Of a stretch of DNA of 64,000 bases, positions 1-7,982 are shown in pieces (the first letter of the stretch is position 1; each line of letters begins with the position of its first letter). This DNA comes from JAOUEA01 sp963797635 (GTDB taxonomy: Bacteria > Actinomycetota > UBA4738 > HRBIN12). The notes below the pieces were generated by a model, which made no database searches, was not told the DNA's origin, and saw only the letters and a program-made list of their open reading frames with translations. The position numbers were made by a program, and so were the translations under genes. The stretch is from NCBI GenBank assembly GCA_963797635.1, contig CAWCPZ010000010.1, positions 186,001 through 250,000 of the forward strand, in the 5' to 3' direction.

Positions 1-10
1 CCAGAGCCCG

Positions 11-493
11 GTGAAGAAGAAGAACAAGCTGACGATCATCGCCTGGGGCGGTGACCTCGACCGCATCTGGCCCACCACGATCCTGGCCACCACCGCCGCA
101 GCGAGCGGCATGGAGTCCAGCGTGTTCTTCACCTTCTGGGGGCTGTTCGCCATCGTGAAGCCCGGCGTGCGCATCACCGGGGACAACTGGATGCAGAAGA
201 TGATGAGCGCCATGAACCCGGGTTCGGCGCAGAAGGCCAAGCTCTCGCGCTACCACTTCGCCGGCGCCGGCCCGACCATGTTCAAGAAGCTCGCGGACGA
301 CCACCAGGTGGCCAAGCCCGAGGAGTTGATCGCCACCGCGCAGGACCTCGGGGTTCGGTTGATCCCGTGTCAGATGACGATGGACCTGCTGGGGCTCAAG
401 CACGAGGACCTGCTCGACGGGCTCGAGGAGCCGATCGGCGCCGCCACCGCGATCGCCGAGATGCGCGACGCCGCGGTATCGCTGTTCATCTGA
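11..493 (+). CDS. DsrE/DsrF/DrsH-like family protein (possibly 5'-truncated by the window)
   Basis: The protein (160 aa from GTG at 11) has the DsrE-like beta-alpha fold pattern. It opens with a hydrophobic strand (TIIAWGGDLD), continues with the conserved FFTFWGL segment at residues 39-45, and has the family cysteine in LIPCQM (Cys120). Members are small cytoplasmic proteins thought to carry sulfur on that cysteine or to act beside peroxiredoxin/rhodanese-type proteins; the substrate here is unknown. The reading frame stays open to base 2, so the true start may lie outside the window. It ends 19 bp before the chromate transporter on the same strand, so co-transcription is possible. Family call is firm, biological role is not. 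Confidence 0.8.
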   Translation: MKKKNKLTIIAWGGDLDRIWPTTILATTAAASGMESSVFFTFWGLFAIVKPGVRITGDNWMQKMMSAMNPGSAQKAKLSRYHFAGAGPTMFKKLADDHQVAKPEELIATAQDLGVRLIPCQMTMDLLGLKHEDLLDGLEEPIGAATAIAEMRDAAVSLFI

Positions 494-512
494 CCCACCT
501 ACACTCCGCTCC

Positions 513-1883
513 GTGAGCGACGAGACGCCGCAGCACGGCGTGACGTTCCGTGAAGCCGCGCGCTTCTGGGTGAAGCTCGGGTTCATCAACTTCGGCGGTC
601 CCGCCGGCCAGATCGCGATCATGCACGAGGAGATCGTGCAGCGCCGCCGCTGGGTGTCGAACGGCCGGTTCCTGCATGCCCTGAACTTCTGCATGCTGCT
701 GCCCGGCCCGGAGGCCCAGCAGCTCGCGATCTACCTCGGCTGGCTCCTGCACAAGGTGCGCGGCGGTCTCGTGGCCGGCGTGATGTTCGTGCTGCCGAGC
801 TTCTTCGTGTTGCTGGCGCTGTCGTGGGTGTACGTGGCGCACGGCGACGTCACCTGGGTGTCGGCGACGCTGGCGGGACTGGCGCCGGCGGTGATCGCGA
901 TCGTGGCCTCGGCGACGATCCGCATCGGCCAGAAGGCGCTCGCGAACGGGCTCATGGTCGCCGTCGCGGTGGCGGCGTTCGTGGCGATCTACGTGGTGCA
1001 CGTGCCGTTCCCGGTGATCGTGCTGGTCGCCGGCGCGATCGGGCTCGTGGGCGGCTCGGCGTGGCCCGACCGGTTCCGCGTCGGGGTGGTCGAGGAACTG
1101 GAGGAGCACGAGCGGGTCGCGATCGCGGACGATGCCCCGCGGGCCGAGCACACGAAGCCGACGGTGGCCCGGACGCTGGTGACGCTCGTGGTGGGGCTGG
1201 TCGTGTGGCTGGTGCCGATCGCGTTGGTGGCGGCCTGGCGCGGGCCCGGCGACACGCTCACGCAGATGGGGTGGTTCTTCAGCCGGGCGTCGCTGGTGAC
1301 GTTCGGCGGGGCGTACGCGGTGCTCGCCTACGTGAACGTGGCGGCGGTCTCGACGTACGGATGGCTGCTCCCGGGCCAGATGGTGGTGGGGCTCGGGCTG
1401 GCCGAGACCACGCCGGGGCCGCTGATCATGGTGCTGGAGTTCGTGGGGTTCGTCGGCGCGTATCAGCATCCGGGCGACCTGGATCCGCTGGTGGCGGGCG
1501 TGCTGGGGGCGTGCGTGGTGGTGTGGGCGACGTTCGCCCCGTGCTTCCTGTGGATCTTCCTGGGGGCGCCCTACATCGAGGGGTTGCGCGGGAACCGGCG
1601 GCTCGGCGCGGCCCTCGAGACGATCACGGCGGCGGTGGTGGGCGTGATCGCGAACCTGGCGGTGACGTTCGCGCTGTCGACGTTGTTCGACGAGGTTCGG
1701 GTGTCGCGCGTGCTCGGGCGGTTCGACGTGGTGCGACCGGTGTGGTCGAGCGTGGACCCGTTCGCGGTCGTGGTGGCCCTGGTGGCGTTCGTGGGGATGT
1801 GGCGGTTCCGATGGAAGGTGATCCCGGTGGTGGCGGGATCGGCGCTGGCCGGGTTGCTCTGGTACGGCCTGCTCGGGAACTGA
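513..1883 (+). CDS. chrA: Chromate transporter ChrA (long-chain, two CHR domains)
   Basis: A 456-aa integral membrane protein starting at GTG 513. It carries two homologous CHR halves. The N-terminal half has NFGGPAGQ (residues 26-33) and LPGPEAQQ (63-70). The C-terminal half repeats the theme with LVTFGGAY and ETTPGPLI (near 305). Length and duplication match long-chain CHR proteins, which export chromate (or take up sulfate-like anions) by proton-coupled transport. A charged linker around residues 190-215 separates the halves. It follows the DsrE-like gene closely; no ChrB regulator is present, so chromate specificity is inferred from the family alone. Confidence 0.9.
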   Translation: MSDETPQHGVTFREAARFWVKLGFINFGGPAGQIAIMHEEIVQRRRWVSNGRFLHALNFCMLLPGPEAQQLAIYLGWLLHKVRGGLVAGVMFVLPSFFVLLALSWVYVAHGDVTWVSATLAGLAPAVIAIVASATIRIGQKALANGLMVAVAVAAFVAIYVVHVPFPVIVLVAGAIGLVGGSAWPDRFRVGVVEELEEHERVAIADDAPRAEHTKPTVARTLVTLVVGLVVWLVPIALVAAWRGPGDTLTQMGWFFSRASLVTFGGAYAVLAYVNVAAVSTYGWLLPGQMVVGLGLAETTPGPLIMVLEFVGFVGAYQHPGDLDPLVAGVLGACVVVWATFAPCFLWIFLGAPYIEGLRGNRRLGAALETITAAVVGVIANLAVTFALSTLFDEVRVSRVLGRFDVVRPVWSSVDPFAVVVALVAFVGMWRFRWKVIPVVAGSALAGLLWYGLLGN

Positions 1884-1888
1884 CGCGA

Positions 1889-2620
1889 TCAGGCCCGGCG
1901 GGCGCGGATGTTCAGTCGCACGTAGTCGATCAGCGGCTCGGGCATCCTCGACGCCACCTCGTGCACGAACGCCCGCCGCTGCTCCGGGCTCATCCCCTCC
2001 ACATGGTCGCCCAGGCAGATCGTCTCCAGGTACGGCTCCAGATCGCCTTCGGGCAGCGGCGTCGGCTCCTCGTGCAGCCACGTCTCCACCTCGACGAACC
2101 CGGCCGCTTCCAGCCGGGCGGCCGTGGCCTCCGGCGTGGCGAAGTGCTTCCGTCCGCGGAGGTCCTCGTCGATCTGGCCCAACGCCGCCTCGATCGAGGC
2201 GATGTTGCCGGCGCCTCCGCATTGGGCCGCCAGCTGTCCGCCCGGCCGCAGGACGGCCGCCAGGTTCGCGAACAGGGCGTCGTGGTCGGCGATCCAGTGG
2301 AAGGTGGCCGTCGACAGGATCGCGTCCACCGGAGGCGACACCGGCAACGGTTCCTGCAGGTCGGCCACCAGGTACTCCACCCGATCGTCGCCGAGCCGGG
2401 CACGCGCCTGCTCCACCATCGAGACCGAACCGTCCAGCGCCACCACCGAGCCGCGAGGGAGCCGGTCGCGCAGCATCTCCGTGACCTTGCCGGTTCCGCA
2501 GCCGGCATCCAGCACGCGCTCGTCACCCCGGAGGTCCAGCCAGCCGAGCACGGTCTCGCCCCACGCCGTCATGGGGATGGGCAGGCGGTCGTACGTGGCG
2601 GCGTCCCAATCTCGCGGCAT
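1889..2620 (-). CDS. Class I SAM-dependent methyltransferase (trans-aconitate methyltransferase-like)
   Basis: A 243-aa cytoplasmic enzyme. Motif I is clear as VLDAGCGTG (residues 36-44), followed by an acidic ribose-binding residue in VVALDGS, a VADLQEPLP segment (motif II region) and LRPGGQLA (motif III). The sequence FHWIADHDALF after the SAM fold is typical of the Tam-like group that methylates small carboxylic acids, but the substrate cannot be read from the sequence. It is convergent with chrA, the two stops being 5 bp apart, and lies downstream of a gene for an anchored extracytoplasmic protein on the same strand, with about 50 bp between them. Confidence 0.8.
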   Translation of the reverse strand: MPRDWDAATYDRLPIPMTAWGETVLGWLDLRGDERVLDAGCGTGKVTEMLRDRLPRGSVVALDGSVSMVEQARARLGDDRVEYLVADLQEPLPVSPPVDAILSTATFHWIADHDALFANLAAVLRPGGQLAAQCGGAGNIASIEAALGQIDEDLRGRKHFATPEATAARLEAAGFVEVETWLHEEPTPLPEGDLEPYLETICLGDHVEGMSPEQRRAFVHEVASRMPEPLIDYVRLNIRARRA

Positions 2621-2672
2621 CGCCGGAAGGCTACCGGGAGCTCCGGCGCGCCCCGGGCCGAACCGCGGAACC

Positions 2673-3314
2673 TCAGGGCAGATACTGCTGCTCGATCTTC
2701 ACGATCTGGCCGCCGCTCACGGTGATCCACCACGGCGCCTGCGCGAAGTAGTCGGTCTGCGCCGTGCCGTTCACCGCCTCCGCCAAGGCGTCGAAGTCGC
2801 CGGGCTGGGGCTCGCAGCAGGCATCGTTGGGGATGTATCGCACCACCACGTCGTCCGATACCGGCATCGTGCGGAGCCGAGGGTTGTCGTTGACGATGTA
2901 GTAGCCGTTCGGCGCATCGTCGCCGTGCTGTGCCGCAACGTCGATCGCCTCCTGGTCCGTGTACCACTCGGCGAGGTCGAAGGTGAGGCGCCGTGCCGCC
3001 CCCGTTTTCGCTCCGTTCATGAACACGAAGTGCTCTCCGTTGTCCAGGATGTTCGGATCGGCGGAGGGGGACGGCGATGCGGAGGCCGTGGGGGACTCCG
3101 TGGGCGAGACGGAGGGTTCCTCGGTGGGGCTGGGCTCGGGCGATCGGCTGACCGTCGCCGATGGGGAGGCGGCGTCGTCCTCGCCGCCACCACCGGCCAA
3201 CAGGTAGGTGCCTCCCAGGGCCACCAGCACCAGCGCGATCACGGCGGCGATGATCATGTTCCGCCGGCCCTTCGACCGGGGTGCTTCGTGGGCTCCGTGC
3301 CCGTTCCGACTCAT
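2673..3314 (-). CDS. Hypothetical membrane-anchored extracytoplasmic protein with Ser/Pro-rich linker
   Basis: A 213-aa protein of no family I recognise. A short basic cytoplasmic N-terminus is followed by one hydrophobic helix (about residues 20-40, IIAAVIALVLVALGG). Next comes a Ser/Thr/Pro-rich linker with repeated SPS/SPT motifs (about 48-85), then a compact globular domain of some 125 residues with a CC pair and several Trp/Tyr. This is the usual plan of a type II anchored surface domain in actinobacteria. I chose ATG at 3314 because the anchor sits right behind it and a GGAG lies upstream. The frame is open further upstream but that part has no membrane or domain logic. Confidence 0.65.
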   Translation of the reverse strand: MSRNGHGAHEAPRSKGRRNMIIAAVIALVLVALGGTYLLAGGGGEDDAASPSATVSRSPEPSPTEEPSVSPTESPTASASPSPSADPNILDNGEHFVFMNGAKTGAARRLTFDLAEWYTDQEAIDVAAQHGDDAPNGYYIVNDNPRLRTMPVSDDVVVRYIPNDACCEPQPGDFDALAEAVNGTAQTDYFAQAPWWITVSGGQIVKIEQQYLP

Positions 3315-3402
3315 CGCGTTCTGCTCCGCTTCGCTCGGTGGTGCGGCCACGATAGCCCCACCATGTGGCGGATCCGTGCATCTCGAGCAGGGATGATGAC
3401 AG

Positions 3403-3421
3403 TAGTTAGCGTTGCGAACTA
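3403..3421. promoter_or_regulatory. Palindromic MarR-type operator
   Basis: TAGTT (3403-3407) and AACTA (3417-3421) form an inverted repeat. Inner bases G3409/C3415 and C3410/G3414 also pair, so 7 of 9 positions around the centre at 3412 match. It sits 10 bp before the MarR start codon in an otherwise GC-rich context, the expected place for autoregulation of the marR-MFS pair. Confidence 0.6.
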
Positions 3422-3431
3422 TCCTGTGGTG

Positions 3432-3875
3432 ATGGCGACCGCTCCCCCCACCGTTGACGTCGCGGCCCTCGCGTCCAGCCTCCGCCTCAGCGTGACGCGG
3501 CTGGCCCGCACCCTCCGGCGCGAATCCGCCACGGACGTCTCGCCCACCCTCATGGCCGCCCTGGCCACCGTGGAGACCCACGGACCGATGACGCCCGGCG
3601 ACCTCGCGGCCCACGAGCAGATCCGCAAGCCCACCGTGACCCGCATCCTCGGCTCGCTCGTGGAACGCGGGCTGGTCGAACGAACCCCCGACCCGCTGGA
3701 CGGCCGGGTGGCCTGGATCCAGGTCACCCCAGCCGGACGGAAGCTCCTGTCGCGGGTTCGGCGCCGGCACGCCGAGTACCTCGCGCGGAAGATCAAGCGG
3801 CTGCCTCCCGACGAGCTGCAGACGCTCGAGCGTGCGGCCCTGATCCTGGATCGCATCACGGAGCGACCCGTATGA
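3432..3875 (+). CDS. MarR family transcriptional regulator
   Basis: A 147-aa regulator with the MarR winged-helix arrangement. The recognition region is KPTVTRILGSLVERGLVERT, followed by the wing DPLDGRVAWIQVTPAGRKLL and a C-terminal dimerisation helix. I use ATG at 3432; two GTG codons directly in front (3426, 3429) are possible alternatives. Its last codons overlap the start of the MFS gene (ATGA at 3872), so the two are translated together. A palindrome just upstream suggests autorepression relieved by a ligand that the adjacent transporter exports. Ligand unknown. Confidence 0.88.
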   Translation: MATAPPTVDVAALASSLRLSVTRLARTLRRESATDVSPTLMAALATVETHGPMTPGDLAAHEQIRKPTVTRILGSLVERGLVERTPDPLDGRVAWIQVTPAGRKLLSRVRRRHAEYLARKIKRLPPDELQTLERAALILDRITERPV

Positions 3876-5165
3876 GCTCCAAGATCACCGAAGCCCTGAG
3901 GCGGACGCTGTCCTCGGTCAAGAGTTCGCGCAACTTCCGGCTCTACCTGTTCGGTCAGACGGTGTCGGCGATCGGCACCTGGATGAACTTCACCGCGTCC
4001 GCGTGGTTGGTGCTGCAGCTCACCCACAGCGGCACCGCCCTGGGCACGAACATCGCGCTCTACTTCCTGCCGGTGCTGCTGCTGGGCGCGTACGGCGGCG
4101 TGCTCGCCGACCGGTTCGACAAGCGCAAGATCCTGCTCGTCACCCAGGCGGCCTACGCGGTCGTCGCGTTCACGTTGTGGTCGCTCGTGGTCACCGACGT
4201 CGCGCAACTGTGGATGGTCTACGTCCTGTCGCTCGCCTCGGGTCGTGGTCACCGCGTTCGACAACCCTTCGCGGCAGAGCTTCTACGTGGAGATGGTGGG
4301 CGAGGAGCACGTGCGGAACGCCGTGAGCCTCAACAGCGCGGCGTTCACCGGGTCGCGCGTGATCGGCCCCGCCGTGGCGGGCGTCCTGATCGCCACCGTG
4401 GGGATCGCCACCTGCTTCCTGGTCGACGCGTTCTCGTACATCGCGGTGCTGACCGCGCTGCTGATGATGCGCCCCAGCGAGCTCCATCGCCAGAAGAAGA
4501 GCACGCGCGACCGTGGTCACCTGGTGGCAGGTCTGAAGTACGTGTGGCGAACCGACGACCTGCGCCGGCCCCTGTTGGCCATGGCCGTCGTGTTCACGTT
4601 CGCGTTCAACTTCGCGGTGTTCGTGCCGCTGCTCGCCGAGCGGACGTTCCACGGGGACGCCGGCACGTTCGGCATGCTGTCGGCGCTGGCGGGGGTGGGC
4701 TCGTTCCTGGGAGCGATCACGATGGCGAGCCGCATCGCCGCTCCGAAACTCCGTGACCTCGCATGGTGGGCGGTGGCGTGCGGGGTGTCGCTGGCGCTGG
4801 CGGGTGCGGCGCCCGTCCTGTGGCTCGCGGCCCTCGCGATGATCCCGATGGGGTTCACGATCATGGCGTTCATGATCACGGGCAACACGATGCTGCAGCT
4901 CACCTCGGTGCCGCAGGCGCGAGGTCGCGTGATGGCGTTGTACGGGATCGTCTTCCTGGGCTCGACGCCGATCGGCGCCCCCATCGCCGGCGTGGTCGGC
5001 GAACACCTGGGCGCGCAGACGGGCCTGTGGCTCAGCGGGTTGGTCGCGGCCGGTCTCGGCGTGGCGTTGCTGGGTCTGGGACGCCGTCACGCTCGCGTCG
5101 CGCGTCTCGGTGAAGACGAGGAAGCCGTCGACGCCGGCGCTGCCTCGGCGATCGCGTCGCGATAA
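3872..5165 (+). CDS. MFS exporter (enterobactin exporter EntS-like family), frameshifted as read
   Basis: One 12-helix MFS transporter is split into two frames. Residues from ATG 3872 run through FRLYLFGQTVSAIGTWMN and the loop motif GGVLADRFDKRK up to about 4240. The rest continues in the +1 frame from VTAFDNPSRQSF to the stop at 5165. FDNPSRQ is the conserved loop of the large exporter group that includes EntS, so the two parts clearly join. The shift lies at the GGG run 4240-4242, and removing one base there restores a protein of about 430 aa. It is translationally coupled to the MarR gene, pointing to ligand-induced efflux. The shift is probably a sequence error (see findings). Confidence 0.85.
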
Positions 5166-5198
5166 CCGCGAAGACCGTCCGGAAGACCGGGAAGAGAT

Positions 5199-5254
5199 GA
5201 GGTCGAAGGCGGCGCGGGAGTCGGTGAACCGCGTTCCCGGCCGCCTTCGACCTC
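5199..5254. terminator. Strong hairpin between convergent genes
   Basis: Bases 5199-5213 (GAGGTCGAAGGCGGC) and 5240-5254 are perfect 15-bp reverse complements, and the loop contains a further CGGGA/TCCCG pair. It lies between the ends of the MFS gene (+) and the small CxxC gene (-), so it can act as a bidirectional terminator. No T-tract follows, as is usual in GC-rich actinobacteria. Confidence 0.75.
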
Positions 5255-5280
5255 CGTGAGCCCGCGAGGGGGATCCCGGG

Positions 5281-5466
5281 CTACGTCCAGAGAGGACCCG
5301 ATCGGGTCGTGACTGCCTCGGCGTGATCCGTGAGTTGGACGACGGTGTCGAGGTTCCGCTCCTCGAAGGCGAGCATCACGGCGTACCAGCTGGGTTCGTA
5401 GGCGATCTTGGTGCACTTCAGGCAGGTGCCCACGGTCCCCGGTTGGTGCTCTCCGTGCTTGCTCAT
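5281..5466 (-). CDS. Small hypothetical protein with a CxxC motif
   Basis: A 61-aa protein starting at ATG 5466, which is preceded by GGAAGG at a good ribosome-binding distance. The frame extends 22 codons further upstream, but that part lacks a better signal. It contains GTCLKCTKIAYEP, a CxxC pair compatible with metal or disulfide binding, then a helical stretch and an acidic/aromatic tail. I recognise no family. It is expressed alone, with a strong hairpin after its stop and about 190 bp of non-coding DNA upstream. Confidence 0.55.
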   Translation of the reverse strand: MSKHGEHQPGTVGTCLKCTKIAYEPSWYAVMLAFEERNLDTVVQLTDHAEAVTTRSGPLWT

Positions 5467-5655
5467 GTTCCCCGTCCTTCCCGGCCGAGTCGTGCTCGGT
5501 GGTACTTGGGACATGGTGGACGTGTCCGGCATCCACGTGAATACCTACGCCATGGGGAACCTGGCTACCACGTGCTAAGTAAGCAGGACTACGTAGCGTG
5601 TCGTAGGGGTTCGAGGGGGTTTCGAACGTGCAGGAAGCCGCTCGCTTGACGGTGC

Positions 5656-6171
5656 CTACGTCGCGGGATCAGGGGGGTCGAGGCCGTCGAGCAGCTTTCG
5701 CAGGAGTCCCTCGAACGTGCGCTGCTCGTCGCGGCTGAGGGCCTGGAGCAGTCGCCGCTCGTTCTCGAGGTGGGTCTGCAGCGCCCGGTCGATCACCCGC
5801 TTGCCGTGCCGCGTGAGCCGCACGAGGGTGCCGCGGCGATCGTGCGGGTCGGGCAGGCGTTCGATCAGCCCCGCATCCGCGAGACGGTCCAGCCGCTTGG
5901 TGGTGCCCCCGGACGAGAGCAAGGTCGCCTCCGTCAGTTGGGTGGGGTTGAGCTCGAACGGCGGACCCTGACGGCGCAGCGCCGCCAACAGGTCGAACCA
6001 GCCGGGCTGGAGCCCGTGGCCGGCGATCCCTTCTGCGAGTGCGGTGTCGACCAGGCGATCAGCTCGTGAGAGTCGCCCGAACACGCCGATCGGACTCGCA
6101 TCCAGGTCGGGACGCTCGCGGCGCCATTGCGCGAGGATCTCGTCGACGTGGTCGGGTGAGGGCCGGGTCAT
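5656..6171 (-). CDS. MarR family transcriptional regulator
   Basis: A 171-aa MarR protein from ATG 6171. The N-terminal helix RPDLDASPIGVFGRLSRAD is typical of the longer MarR subgroup. It is followed by the winged helix (LTEATLLSSGGTTKRLDRL, then the wing DPHDRRGTLVRLT) and a long C-terminal helix. It is divergent from an alcohol dehydrogenase-like gene across a 69-bp AT-rich spacer containing repeated ATACTT elements, so it most likely represses that gene and itself. The frame continues far upstream, but that DNA codes for the neighbour on the other strand. Confidence 0.85.
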   Translation of the reverse strand: MTRPSPDHVDEILAQWRRERPDLDASPIGVFGRLSRADRLVDTALAEGIAGHGLQPGWFDLLAALRRQGPPFELNPTQLTEATLLSSGGTTKRLDRLADAGLIERLPDPHDRRGTLVRLTRHGKRVIDRALQTHLENERRLLQALSRDEQRTFEGLLRKLLDGLDPPDPAT

Positions 6172-6181
6172 CTCGACCGAC

Positions 6182-6205
6182 AGTATACTTCCTAGTAAGA
6201 TACTT
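6182..6205. promoter_or_regulatory. AT-rich operator/promoter between marR and the oxidoreductase
   Basis: An isolated AT-rich island in GC-rich DNA. AGTAT (6182-6186) and ATACT (6200-6204) form an inverted repeat, and ATACTT occurs twice as a direct repeat (6185-6190 and 6200-6205, 15 bp apart). Its position between divergent starts (6171 minus, 6241 plus) fits a MarR operator over both promoters. Confidence 0.5.
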
Positions 6206-6240
6206 ATCAGGAAGCGAGATTGGTCCTTGAGGAGGAAACC

Positions 6241-7195
6241 ATGACCGACCACGAAGCATCGGGCACGGCGATCGGTCCCACGATGCGTGCCATCAGACTG
6301 TCGTCGCCCGGCGGACCGGGAGCGCTGGAGCTGGAGGAGATCGCCGTCCCGGACCTCGCACCGGGCGAAGCGCTGATCCGGGTGCATGCGGCAGCCCTCA
6401 CGAAGGACGAGCTGGAGTGGCCGGAGGATCGGCTTCCCGCCATCCCTTCCTACGAGGTCTCGGGGACGGTCGCGGCCGTGGCGCAGGATGTCGAGACGGT
6501 CTCGGTCGGTGACTCGGTGTACGCGCTCACCGACTTCGGCCGGGACGGGGCCGCCGCCGACTACGTCGCGGTGGCGGCGGAACTCCTGGCCCCGAAACCC
6601 CGCACCCTCGACGACGTCCAGAGCGCGGCGATCCCGCTCCCGGGGCTGTCGGCGTGGCAGGGGCTGTTCGATCACGGCGGTTTGGAGGCGGGACAGCGGG
6701 TCCTGATCACCGGCGCGGCCGGCGGCGTCGGTCACCTGGCGACCCAGCTCGCGCGGCACCGTGGCGCGCACGTGATCGGCACGGCGTCGCCCGCGAGCCA
6801 GGGAAGCCGCGCGAGGGTTCGGTGCCCATGAGGTGATCGACGGTTCGGATCTGAGGTCGCTCGAGCCGGTCGATCTGGTGTTCGACACCGTGGGCGGAGC
6901 GACGCTCGAAGCCTCCCCGGCCGTGATCCGGCCGGGCGGGCGGCTGGTGTCGGTGGCCGAGGAGACCCCGGAGATCCCAGCCGACGCGAAGATCGAGACG
7001 TCGTACTTCGTGGTCGAACCCAACCGCGAGCAACTGGTCGAACTGACCCGGCTCGCGGAGGCGGGTGACCTGGTTCCTGCGATCGACTCGGTCTTCCCGC
7101 TCGCCGACGCACGGTCGGCGTTCGAGCGGACCCAGGCCAGCGGCAAGCGTGGCAAGGTGGTGCTTCGCGTCAGCGAGGACGGTGACGATGTCTGA
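6241..7195 (+). CDS. NADP-dependent zinc-type alcohol dehydrogenase/quinone oxidoreductase, frameshifted as read
   Basis: A medium-chain dehydrogenase (MDR) of the quinone-oxidoreductase type. The start ATG 6241 has a GGAGG at 6231-6235. The N-terminal GroES-like part includes VRVHAAALTKDELEWP. The nucleotide-binding fold has VLITGAAGGVGHLATQLA, then VIDGSD, VFDTVGG and the C-terminal GKRGKVVLRV. The frame changes at a CCC run (6790-6792). Deleting one C gives the continuous TASPRAREAARGFGAHEVID. It overlaps the next gene by 8 bp (7188-7195), so the two are an operon, probably controlled by the divergent MarR. No catalytic zinc cysteines are seen, as in zeta-crystallin-like members. Substrate unknown. 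Confidence 0.85.
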
Positions 7196-7982
7196 TCAAC
7201 GAGCGAAGGGCGAGGCGTTCCGCGCGCTGCATGCCGGCGAGCCGTTCGTCATCCCCAACCCCTGGGACGCCGGGTCGGCCCGGGTGATGCAGGCGCTGGG
7301 ATGCAAGGCGCTCGCCACCACCAGCTCCGGGTTCGCGTTCACGCTCGGGCGCCGGGACGGGGAGGTCACGCCCGACGAGGCGATGGCCCACACGGCGTCG
7401 GTGACCGCGGCGACCGACGTGCCGGTGTCGGTCGACCTCGAGAACGGGTACGGCCCCGAGCCCGAGGACGCCGCGCTCGCGATCACCCGGGTCGCAGCGG
7501 CGGGCGCCGTGGGTGGATCGATCGAGGACTTCGATCGCGACGGCGGTCGTCTCTATGACGTCAGCCACGCCGCCGATCGGATCACGGCCGCCGCCGAGGC
7601 GGCTCGCGCGCTCGACGTTCCGTTCATGCTCACGGGGCGCGCGGAGAACCACATCCGCGACAACCCCGACCTGGACGACACGATCGCGCGACTGCAGGCC
7701 TACGAGGCCGCCGGCGCCGATGTGCTCTACGCCCCCGGCTTGGCGACCGTGGACGAGATCCGCGCGGTCTGTTCCGCGGTCTCGCGACCGGTCAACGTGC
7801 TGGGGTTCCCCGGGTTCACGATCGGTGAGATCTTCGAGGCGGGCGCCCAGCGGGTGAGCGTCGGTGGTGGCCTGACCTGGGTCGCTGTCGCGGCCATGGC
7901 CGACGCCGTCACCGCGCTCCTGGAGACCGGCGACTTCTCGTCGCTCGAGGTCGACGTTCCGCTCGATCGGTGGTTCGCCTAG
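7188..7982 (+). CDS. Isocitrate lyase/phosphoenolpyruvate mutase family protein
   Basis: A 264-aa TIM-barrel enzyme of the ICL/PEPM superfamily (the PrpB/carboxyvinyl-carboxyphosphonate phosphorylmutase-like branch). Visible landmarks are PFVIPNPWDAGSARVMQALG near the N-terminus, PVSVDLENGYG carrying the metal-binding acidic residues, GSIEDFD, MLTGRAEN, and the GAQRVSVGGG strand. The canonical K-K-C-G-H loop of true lyases is not evident, so it is one of the many members that cleave or isomerise small 2-hydroxy or oxo acids of unknown identity. It is coupled to the upstream oxidoreductase and ends 4 bp inside the convergent MFS gene. Confidence 0.82.
   Translation: MSDQRAKGEAFRALHAGEPFVIPNPWDAGSARVMQALGCKALATTSSGFAFTLGRRDGEVTPDEAMAHTASVTAATDVPVSVDLENGYGPEPEDAALAITRVAAAGAVGGSIEDFDRDGGRLYDVSHAADRITAAAEAARALDVPFMLTGRAENHIRDNPDLDDTIARLQAYEAAGADVLYAPGLATVDEIRAVCSAVSRPVNVLGFPGFTIGEIFEAGAQRVSVGGGLTWVAVAAMADAVTALLETGDFSSLEVDVPLDRWFA

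Noticed and set aside
486..2222. A 578-codon minus-strand frame opposite chrA
   Set aside because: Arg/His-rich shadow of the chromate transporter and methyltransferase; no family motif.
3872..5165. Calling the split MFS gene, and the other split genes, pseudogenes
   Set aside because: Single run-length corrections restore full proteins with intact motifs and operon overlaps, and there are too many in essential-looking genes for natural decay.
5536..5655. CTAC/GTAG-rich intergenic stretch as a structured RNA
   Set aside because: Only short scattered complementarity; no stable stem of notable length was found by eye.
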